Source: Blastococcus carthaginiensis (lineage in GTDB: Bacteria > Actinomycetota > Actinomycetes > Mycobacteriales > Geodermatophilaceae). Taken from it: a DNA stretch of 64,000 bases. Shown piece after piece: positions 58,487 to 64,000 of this stretch (positions within the stretch are counted from its first letter, which is position 1; every line of letters begins with the position of its first letter). Location: NCBI RefSeq assembly GCF_030731085.1, contig NZ_JASNFN010000020.1:20277-84276 (forward strand), in the 5' to 3' direction. The notes under the pieces were generated by a model. That model ran no database searches and had not been told where the DNA came from. It was given only the letters and a program-made list of their open reading frames with translations. Both the position numbers and the translations under genes were made by a program.

Positions 58487-60097
58487 ATGCCCGGTACCGG
58501 GCCCGGCCGCCTCGTCGCCGGCCGCTACCGGCTGGAGTCCCAGATCGGCGGCGGCGGGATGGGCACCGTCTGGCTGGCGCGCGACGAGCGGCTGGGCCGG
58601 CAGGTCGCCGTCAAGCAGGTGCTGTCGCCGCTGGGCGCCGACGAGGAGCAGATCGACGAGCAGCGGCAGCGAGCGCTGCGCGAGGGCCGGATCGCCGCCC
58701 GGCTGAGCCACCCACACGCGATCTCGGTCTACGACGTGGCGCTCGAGGGCGGGGCGCCCTGGCTGGTCATGGAGTACCTGCCCTCCCGCAGCCTCGCGGA
58801 GGTCCTCGGCACCGACGGCATGCTGCCCGCCGGCCTGGTGGCGCAGATCGGCGCGCAGGTCGCCGACGCGCTGGCGGCCACCCACGCGGCCGGGATCGTC
58901 CACCGGGACGTCAAACCGGCCAACGTCCTGATCGGTCAGGGCGGCCGCGTCGCCGGCCTGGTGAAGATCACCGACTTCGGCATCTCGCACGCCAGCGGCG
59001 ACGTCACCCTCACCCGGACCGGCCAGATCACCGGCACCCCGGCGTTCCTCGCACCGGAGGTCGCCCAGGGCCACGAGATGACCGAGGCCAGCGACGTCTT
59101 CTCCCTCGGCGCCACGCTCTACACCTGCCTGGAGGGCGCGCCGCCGTTCGGCATGGAGGACAACGCCCTCGGCATGCTGCACCGGGTCGCGGCGGGGCGG
59201 ATCACTCCCCCGCAGCGCGCCGGGACGCTCACCGATCCGCTGCTGCGGATGCTCGCCGAGGACCCGGCCGCGCGGCCACCCATGACCGAGGTGCGCGACG
59301 AGCTGGCCCGGCTGGCCGCCGGCCGGGACGGCGACCCGACGACGGTGCTGCTGGCCCGCACCGACCTGCGGCCCGCGTCCGGGCCGGCCGGCACCGCGGT
59401 GCTCGCCGCCGGCGGCACCTCGACCGCTCCCCCTGCCCCCGCCGCAGCCGCGGCGGAACCGGCGCCGGACGCCCGCCGCAGAGGGGGCCGGGGAGCGTGG
59501 GTGGCGGTCGCCGTCGTCGCCGTCGTGCTGCTGGGCGCGCTGGGGGTGTGGCTGGACACCTCGGGCGGCCGGAACCCCGACGACACGGCCGCATCGCCCA
59601 CGTCGGCGCCGTCCGCGGCGCCCACCTCCAGCGCGGAGCCGGTGCCCACGGAGCCGCTGGAGGAGGAGCCCCCGGCACCGGTCGTCCCGCCGCCTGCGGA
59701 GGACGACGAGGACGAGGACGAGGGAGGGAACGGGAACGGCGACGGCGAAGGCGACGGCGACGGCGACGGCGGGAACCGCGACGACCCGCTCTCCGAGCAG
59801 AACGTCCGCGACTTCGTGCGTGACTACCACGAGCTGGTGCTCCAGGACCCGGCACAGGCGTGGGAGCTCACCGGCCCGACGCTGCGCGCGAACATCAGCC
59901 GCGAGAACTACATCCGGTACTGGGAGCAGTTCGAGGACGTGCGCCTCAGCGACATCCAGGCGGCGGACGGGCGGACCACGGCGACCGCCACCATGGAGCT
60001 GCGGTACGCCGACGGCCGCCGCGAGACCGGCCCGCACGTCTTCACGTTCCTCGTCCGGGACGGGCAGCTGGCCCTGGACAGCGACTTCCCCGCCTGA
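58487..60097 (+). CDS. Membrane serine/threonine protein kinase (PknB-like) with extracellular NTF2-like domain
   Basis: A 536-residue Hanks-type kinase. Gly loop GGGGMGTV (about 21-28), Lys43 in VAVKQV, catalytic loop HRDVKPANV (Asp143), DFG at 165-167, activation loop TLTRTGQITGTPAF with likely phosphosites, APE motif. A single membrane helix at about 339-358. Outside is an acidic Asp/Glu/Gly-rich linker (about 385-432) and a ~100-residue C-terminal region (VRDFVRDYHELVLQDPAQAWELTG) that looks like an NTF2-like sensor, instead of PASTA repeats. The signal it senses is unknown. Confidence 0.92.
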   Translation: MPGTGPGRLVAGRYRLESQIGGGGMGTVWLARDERLGRQVAVKQVLSPLGADEEQIDEQRQRALREGRIAARLSHPHAISVYDVALEGGAPWLVMEYLPSRSLAEVLGTDGMLPAGLVAQIGAQVADALAATHAAGIVHRDVKPANVLIGQGGRVAGLVKITDFGISHASGDVTLTRTGQITGTPAFLAPEVAQGHEMTEASDVFSLGATLYTCLEGAPPFGMEDNALGMLHRVAAGRITPPQRAGTLTDPLLRMLAEDPAARPPMTEVRDELARLAAGRDGDPTTVLLARTDLRPASGPAGTAVLAAGGTSTAPPAPAAAAAEPAPDARRRGGRGAWVAVAVVAVVLLGALGVWLDTSGGRNPDDTAASPTSAPSAAPTSSAEPVPTEPLEEEPPAPVVPPPAEDDEDEDEGGNGNGDGEGDGDGDGGNRDDPLSEQNVRDFVRDYHELVLQDPAQAWELTGPTLRANISRENYIRYWEQFEDVRLSDIQAADGRTTATATMELRYADGRRETGPHVFTFLVRDGQLALDSDFPA

Positions 60098-60115
60098 GCG
60101 ACCCGCGGGACGACG

Positions 60116-60152
60116 CAGCCCCCGCCCTCCCGGAAGGGGAGGACGAGGGCTG
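60116..60152. terminator. Hairpin between the kinase gene and tRNA-Ser
   Basis: CAGCCC pairs with GGGCTG, and the inner CCTCCC with GGGGAGG, with a bulge. TTCCTGCT follows. Convergent genes on both sides. Confidence 0.5.
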
Positions 60153-60162
60153 TTCCTGCTGG

Positions 60163-60249
60163 CGGTGGCGGTGGGATTTGAACCCACGGAGGCTTGCACC
60201 TCACACGCTTTCGAGGCGTGCTCCTTCGGCCGCTCGGACACGCCACCGC
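60163..60249 (-). tRNA. tRNA-Ser (anticodon CGA)
   Basis: Minus strand: acceptor arm GGTGGCG pairs with CGCCACC. The anticodon loop CTCGAAA gives CGA. A long variable arm (GAGGTGCAAGCCTC region) marks it as class II. T arm GTGGGTTCAAATCCCAC. Confidence 0.97.
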
Positions 60250-60257
60250 CGAAGAGA

Positions 60258-60722
60258 CTACAGGCCCCGCTGACGGCGGAAGAAGGCACGTAGCAGCGCG
60301 CCGCACTCCTCCGCCCGCACACCGCCGGTGACCTCCGGCCGGTGGTTGAGCCGGCGGTCGCGGACCACGTCCCACAGCGACCCCGCCGCGCCGGCCTTCG
60401 GGTCGTCGGCGCCGTAGACGACGTGCGACACCCGCGACAGCACGCTGGCCCCGGCGCACATGGTGCAGGGCTCCAGGGTGACGACCAGGGTGCAGCCGCC
60501 CAGCCGCCAGCCGTCGCCGTGCACCTGCGCCGCCGCGCGGAGCGCGAGCACCTCCGCGTGCGCGGTGGGGTCGCCGCGCTTCTCCCGCTCGTTGACCGCC
60601 TCGGCGAGGACGGCGCCGTCCGGACCGAGGACGACGGCGCCGATCGGCGTGTCGCCCCACTGCTCCGCTCCCGCCGCGAGCTCGAGGGCACGCGCCATGG
60701 CGGCGTCCAGGTCGGGGCTCAC
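60258..60722 (-). CDS. tadA: tRNA adenosine(34) deaminase
   Basis: Converts A34 to inosine in tRNA-Arg. 154 residues with the deaminase zinc site HAE (His55, Glu57) and PCTMC (Cys86, Cys89); the catalytic proton shuttle is the Glu57. GTG start. It lies eight bases from tRNA-Ser(CGA) and is followed upstream by the HAD and tadA-associated genes, matching the M. tuberculosis Rv3752c neighbourhood. Confidence 0.95.
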   Translation of the reverse strand: MSPDLDAAMARALELAAGAEQWGDTPIGAVVLGPDGAVLAEAVNEREKRGDPTAHAEVLALRAAAQVHGDGWRLGGCTLVVTLEPCTMCAGASVLSRVSHVVYGADDPKAGAAGSLWDVVRDRRLNHRPEVTGGVRAEECGALLRAFFRRQRGL

Positions 60723-60774
60723 CGGGTGACGCTCCGGGCGCGGTGGCGCTGAGGGGCCCCCCCCACACAGGGCC

Positions 60775-60803
60775 GGCGCGGGGGGCGCACCCCCCGGAGC
60801 GCC
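60775..60803 (-). terminator. Hairpin after the HAD gene
   Basis: GGCGC with GGGGGG pairs with CCCCCC and GCGCC (with a GGA bulge), directly after the HAD stop. The gap also contains an eight-C run at 60737-60753 region. There is no T tract. Confidence 0.5.
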
Positions 60804-60804
60804 G

Positions 60805-61452
60805 TCACGCGGCGCCGTCCAGCGGAAAGCCGACCAGATCGGACAGCTCGGCCAGCGCGACGGCGGGGTCGACCACCTTCACGGTCGAGAAACCCAGCGC
60901 CCGGGCGGGCTTCAGGTTGATGCCCAGGTCGTCGAGGTAGGCGCAGTCGGCGGCCTCGATGCGCCGCCCGACGGCCTCGGAGAGCCGGTCGAGCGCCCGC
61001 CGGTAGATCTCCGGCTCGGGCTTGCGCACGCCCTCGATCGACGACTCGACGATCGCGTCGAACAGGCCGAGCACGTCGTCGAGCCGGCCGCCGCGCTCCA
61101 TCGGCGCCACGTTGTTCGACAGCAGCGCCAGCGGCAGCCCGGCCTCGCGCAGCCGGCGCACCGCCGCGACCATCGCCGGGCGCAGCTCCCCCTGCAGCGC
61201 GGCCAGCACCCGCGCGGCCTCGATCCGGTGCCCCAGCGCCGCGGCCTCGGCCTCGAAGGCGGCGGAGAACCCGGCGACGTCGAGCTCGTTGCGCTCGTAC
61301 CGGGCCCAGGCGTTCGTGTCCGGGTCGGTGGAGTTCAGCTGCCGGATCAGCCCCTCGGGCACCCCGGCCTCCCGCTCGTAGGCGGCGAAGGCGGTCATCG
61401 GGCTCTCGGTGAGCACCCCGCCCAGGTCGAACACCACCGCGGAGACCGTCAC
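60805..61452 (-). CDS. HAD-IA family hydrolase
   Basis: A 215-residue haloacid-dehalogenase-fold phosphatase or hydrolase. Motif I FDLGGVLTES (nucleophile Asp, but the usual second Asp of DxD is replaced by Gly), motif II LLSNN, motif III Lys in RKPEPEIY, motif IV YLDDLGIN. The DLGG form of motif I is common in acyl-CoA-dehydrogenase-linked and epoxide-hydrolase N-terminal HADs, which may not be phosphatases. GTG overlaps the stop of the tadA-associated gene (GTGA). Confidence 0.87.
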   Translation of the reverse strand: MTVSAVVFDLGGVLTESPMTAFAAYEREAGVPEGLIRQLNSTDPDTNAWARYERNELDVAGFSAAFEAEAAALGHRIEAARVLAALQGELRPAMVAAVRRLREAGLPLALLSNNVAPMERGGRLDDVLGLFDAIVESSIEGVRKPEPEIYRRALDRLSEAVGRRIEAADCAYLDDLGINLKPARALGFSTVKVVDPAVALAELSDLVGFPLDGAA

Positions 61453-61952
61453 GAGGCCACCGCCACGGCCAGCTCGTCCGCGAAGCCCAGCCGGGTGGCG
61501 ATGCGGCCCACCATCTCGTCGGCCCACAGGTCGTCGGCGGTCACGATCGGTCGCAGCTCCTCGGCGGGCAGCCCGTCGTCGGCGAACAGGTCGAGGTCGC
61601 CCCCGGGCCAGCCGGTCTCGTCGTCGTCGAAGGCGCCCTCGGTGTCGACCCCGATGCCGTAGCGCTCGACCACCTCGGCCGCGAGCACCCACTCCAGCAT
61701 CGTGGCGTCGGAGATGAGCGCCCGGACCATGCCCCCGGGGCCGTGCCGCAGCGCGACGAAGTACAGCCGCGAGTCGACGACGAGCACGAACGGCGGCGGC
61801 CAGCCCGCGCTGCCCGGGTCGCCGAGCGCCCGCTCCAGGACCGGCAGCTCGTCGCCGGCGTCGGCCGCCAGCAGCTCCACCTGCCAGCGCGAGCCGGCCC
61901 GGCTGACCCGGACCGCGAAGCTGGCCGGACCCTTCCCCGCGTCCGCGCTCAT
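61449..61952 (-). CDS. tRNA adenosine deaminase-associated protein
   Basis: A 167-residue protein of the actinobacterial family found next to tadA (Rv3753c-like): FAVRVSRAGSRWQVELLA at the start, LPVLERALGDPGSAGWPP, then WVLAAEVVERYGIGVDTEGAFDDDE. Function unknown; the conserved neighbourhood suggests a link to tRNA modification. The ATG overlaps the O-methyltransferase stop (ATGA), and the stop overlaps the HAD gene. Confidence 0.9.
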   Translation of the reverse strand: MSADAGKGPASFAVRVSRAGSRWQVELLAADAGDELPVLERALGDPGSAGWPPPFVLVVDSRLYFVALRHGPGGMVRALISDATMLEWVLAAEVVERYGIGVDTEGAFDDDETGWPGGDLDLFADDGLPAEELRPIVTADDLWADEMVGRIATRLGFADELAVAVAS

Positions 61953-62611
61953 CGCTTGCGCAGCAGGGTCAGCCCGTCGGCGAACGGCAGCAGGGCCGTC
62001 TCCCACCGCGGGTCGGCGGCCAGCGCGGCGTTGAGCTCCGCCAGCGCGCGGTCGGATTCGTCGGCGGGGTCCAGCACCCGCCCCGCCCGGAGCGTGTTGT
62101 CCAGCAGCACCACGCCGTTCGCCCGCATGCGCGGGTGCAGCTCCTCGACGTAGGCGGCGTAGCCGGTCTTGTCCGCGTCGACGAACGCGAGGTCGAAGGT
62201 CTCCTCGGCCGGCAGCGAGCGCAGCGTGGGCAGGGCGTCGCCCAGGCGCAGCTCGACCCGGTCGGCGACCCCGGCCCGCGCCCAGTACCGCCGCGCCACC
62301 GCCGTCCACTCCTCGCTGTTGTCCAGGCACAGCAACGAGCCGTCCGCCGGCAGCGCCCGGGCGATGCAGAGCGCCGAGAAGCCGGTGAACGTGCCGATCT
62401 CGATCGCCGTCCGGACGCCGAGCGCCGCGGTGAGCAGCCGCATCAGCACGCCCTGCTCGGGGGCGATCTGCAGCGTGGGCGAGGCCTCGCCCCGCCCGGC
62501 CATCTCCGCGGTCTCCCGAATCAGGTCGGCCATCACCTCGTCCACCGCATCGGAGGAGGCGCGGACGTAATCGGCGAGCTCGGGGGTGAGCAGGAACGAC
62601 CGGGGCGTCAT
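61949..62611 (-). CDS. O-methyltransferase, class I SAM-dependent (CCoAOMT-like)
   Basis: A 220-residue SAM methyltransferase. SAM motif I IEIGTFTGFSALCIA (about 69-83), motif II LLCLDNSEEW, and the metal-site aspartates FVDADKTGY and LLDNTLRAG mark it as the catechol/caffeoyl-CoA O-methyltransferase type that needs a divalent metal. The substrate is unknown. ATG start. It begins the minus-strand operon O-methyltransferase, tadA-associated, HAD. Divergent from tyrA across only 49 bases. Confidence 0.9.
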   Translation of the reverse strand: MTPRSFLLTPELADYVRASSDAVDEVMADLIRETAEMAGRGEASPTLQIAPEQGVLMRLLTAALGVRTAIEIGTFTGFSALCIARALPADGSLLCLDNSEEWTAVARRYWARAGVADRVELRLGDALPTLRSLPAEETFDLAFVDADKTGYAAYVEELHPRMRANGVVLLDNTLRAGRVLDPADESDRALAELNAALAADPRWETALLPFADGLTLLRKR

Positions 62612-62648
62612 GGCGCGTGGGGAGGCCGGAGCGGGCAGGTCGGCGTCA

Positions 62649-62654
62649 TAGCCT
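62649..62654 (+). promoter_or_regulatory. -10 box for a leaderless tyrA transcript
   Basis: TAGCCT ends six bases before the ATG, as in the arsA-like and metallophosphoesterase genes. Confidence 0.5.
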
Positions 62655-62660
62655 CTGATC

Positions 62661-63620
62661 ATGGCCGATACCGCTGGACCCGGGGCCGCCCCCGTCGGCG
62701 GTGCGCCGTCGTTCCCGGTCCCGACCATGCCCGCTCCCCCGGTCGGCATCGTCGGGCTGGGCCAGCTCGGCGGGTCGCTGGCCGCCGCGCTGACCGCCGC
62801 CGGGCGCCAGGTGTCCGGCTGGGACGTCGACCCCGCGGCCCGCGACGCCGCCGCCGCGCGCGGGGTGCGGATCACCCGCGAGTTCTCCGGCGTCGTCGTG
62901 CTGGCCGTGCCGCTGCCGGCGATGGCGACCGCGCTGGACGGGCTGGTGGTCGATGCCGACGCGACGGTGACCGACCTCGGCTCGGTGAAGGTGCCGGTGC
63001 TGGACGCGCTGGGCCCGGTGCTGGGCCGGCGCTTCGTCGGCGGCCACCCCATGTGCGGCACGGAACGGTCCGGCCACGGGGCCACCGACCCGCAGCTGTT
63101 CGCCGGGGCCCGCTGGGCGCTCTGCCTGGAGCGCGACACCGAGCTGCCGCGGTGGCTGCGCGTCGCGGAGGTGGCGCTCGCCGTCGGCGCGGAGGTCGTG
63201 CCCGTCACCGCCGCCGAGCACGACGACGCCGTCGCCGCGATCAGCCACGTCCCGCACCTGCTCGCCGCCGCGCTCGCCGGCGCGGCCGCCGAGGCCGGTC
63301 CGCTCGCCCTGGCGCTGGCGGCCGGCAGCTTCCGCGACGGCACCCGGGTCATCGGCAGCGACCCGGCCTTCGTGACCGCCATGGTGGAGGGCAACGCCCG
63401 CCCCACGGCCGCGGCGCTGGAACGGGTCCGCGCTCAGCTGTCCCGCCCCTGGCCCGATCTGGTGGCCACCGGTCACGCCGTCACGACCCGGGCGGGCGAT
63501 CGGCGCACCGTCCGGGTGCCGCTGGAGCGGGCCGCCCTGCTGGCCCTCGGCCGCGCGGGCGGGGCGGTGCACCGCCGGCTGGCCGCCTTCGTGGAGGGCT
63601 GGGTCCCCGGGGAGGGCTGA
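62661..63620 (+). CDS. tyrA: Prephenate dehydrogenase
   Basis: NAD(P)-dependent step to tyrosine. 319 residues: Rossmann motif VGLGQLGGSLA (about 31-41) after a 28-residue Pro/Ala-rich N-terminal extension, the catalytic-region GGHPMCGTERSG (about 129-140) with the key His, and ISHVPHLLA. No C-terminal ACT domain, so feedback control, if any, lies elsewhere. The ATG has a leaderless-type promoter. Rv3754 in M. tuberculosis is the counterpart beside tadA. Confidence 0.93.
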   Translation: MADTAGPGAAPVGGAPSFPVPTMPAPPVGIVGLGQLGGSLAAALTAAGRQVSGWDVDPAARDAAAARGVRITREFSGVVVLAVPLPAMATALDGLVVDADATVTDLGSVKVPVLDALGPVLGRRFVGGHPMCGTERSGHGATDPQLFAGARWALCLERDTELPRWLRVAEVALAVGAEVVPVTAAEHDDAVAAISHVPHLLAAALAGAAAEAGPLALALAAGSFRDGTRVIGSDPAFVTAMVEGNARPTAAALERVRAQLSRPWPDLVATGHAVTTRAGDRRTVRVPLERAALLALGRAGGAVHRRLAAFVEGWVPGEG

Positions 63621-63678
63621 CCGCCCCGGGCACGGCGGTTCCGGTTTCGCGCCCGCGTCCCCGGGCACGCACCCGGGC

Positions 63679-63912
63679 ATGGACGAGCAGGACATCTTGA
63701 AGCGCATCCACGCCCTCGTGGACGAGGAGCACGCGCTGCGCGAGAACAGCGAGCACACCGACGAGACGCGGGCTCGCATGGGCAAGCTCGAGGCCGACCT
63801 CGACCAGTGCTGGGACCTGCTGCGGCAGCGCCGCGCCAAGCGCCAGTACGACGAGGACCCCGACGAGGCCCAGACGCGCCCCGAGCAGCAGGTCGACAGC
63901 TACCTGCAGTAG
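63679..63912 (+). CDS. DUF2630 family protein
   Basis: A 77-residue acidic helical protein: LKRIHALVDEEHALRE, then TRARMGKLEADLDQCWDLLRQRRAKR. This matches the DUF2630 family, common in actinobacteria, function unknown. ATG start. It follows tyrA by 58 bases, perhaps as the second gene of the transcript. A hairpin lies after it. Confidence 0.9.
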   Translation: MDEQDILKRIHALVDEEHALRENSEHTDETRARMGKLEADLDQCWDLLRQRRAKRQYDEDPDEAQTRPEQQVDSYLQ

Positions 63913-63943
63913 GAGGATCCTCCCGCCCGCCCACCGCCGGCGC

Positions 63944-63977
63944 GCTCGCGGCGGGGCCCTGCAGGAGGGCCGCGAGC
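63944..63977. terminator. Hairpin after the DUF2630 gene; CCCTGCAG-type repeat, copy C
   Basis: GCTCGCGGC pairs with GCCGCGAGC around a loop containing GGGCCCTGCAGGAGGG. The core 63943-63974 matches copies near 11954 and, on the other strand, 5278. It probably ends the tyrA-DUF2630 transcript. Confidence 0.6.
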
Positions 63978-64000
63978 CGACAGCAGGCCTGCTCCGCCGG

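Noticed and set aside
60737..60803. Poly-C and poly-G runs as a phase-variable switch
   Set aside because: They lie after the stop codons of the HAD gene and upstream of tadA's start on the same strand, better explained by a terminator hairpin; runs are short.

Overview
The window is chromosomal DNA from a very GC-rich actinobacterium. Supporting signs are GTG/TTG starts, start/stop overlaps of the GTGA, ATGA and TGATG type, F420/PPOX-type and Crp/GlxR-type proteins, and long gene-order agreement with Mycobacterium tuberculosis. Protein style and gene set suggest Geodermatophilaceae (Blastococcus, Geodermatophilus or Modestobacter); that family assignment is inference. I see no prophage, insertion sequence, integron or CRISPR array. 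The accessory interest lies in short repeats and regulatory sequences between housekeeping genes.

Layout. 1-5.2 kb: ygiD-like dioxygenase (cut by the window edge), FhuF-like protein, acs, holin-like membrane protein, epoxide-hydrolase-like enzyme. 5.3-9.1 kb (minus): overlapping operon nth, TlpA-like lipoprotein, CoA-type NUDIX, cupredoxin lipoprotein, marP. 9.2-12.8 kb: small membrane protein, divergent GNAT/TetR pair with a clear operator, enoyl-CoA hydratase, crp. 13-19 kb: 85-bp tandem repeat, NUDIX/RidA/DUF4177 operon, two ArsA-type ATPases, class A PBP. From acs to the metallophosphoesterase this follows the M. tuberculosis Rv3667-Rv3683 order, but whiB4 and the Rv3677c-type hydrolase are absent. 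19-30 kb: YqeY, metallophosphoesterase, tRNA-Pro, S9 peptidase, asd-lysC, phospholipase D-like enzyme, XRE regulator, and leuA with a leader peptide and attenuator. 30-36.6 kb: six-gene Mrp Na+/H+ antiporter operon (A+B fused, C, D, E, F, G), all overlapping. 36.9-40.6 kb: ArsR, MFS and ABC-F genes behind a double-palindrome operator. 40.8-46.6 kb: two pirins, PPOX protein, VOC protein, TPM-domain protein, Rieske protein. 46.7-52.8 kb: oligopeptide/dipeptide ABC transporter (A, B, C, D, F) with an unusual 4 x 35-bp repeat between B and C. 53-57 kb: recR, ybaB, dnaX, SRP RNA, EamA exporter. 57.8-64 kb: tRNA-Ser(GGA), a small unknown protein, a membrane Ser/Thr kinase, tRNA-Ser(CGA), tadA, HAD, the tadA-associated protein, an O-methyltransferase, tyrA and DUF2630.

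The most unusual structure is at the oppB/oppC junction. Each 35-bp repeat unit carries its own Shine-Dalgarno-like stretch and ATG and encodes a 12-residue peptide whose TGA overlaps the next ATG. This would form a chain of four coupled mini-ORFs between two transporter genes. Other repeat signals are a dispersed long hairpin with shared tips (3648-3707 and 46626-46685), an 85-bp tandem array with a distant relative near the SRP RNA gene, and a dispersed CCCTGCAG-centred element. Several genes (arsA-like, metallophosphoesterase, tyrA, PBP, leuA leader) have a TANNNT box 6-8 bases before the start codon, which suggests leaderless mRNAs.
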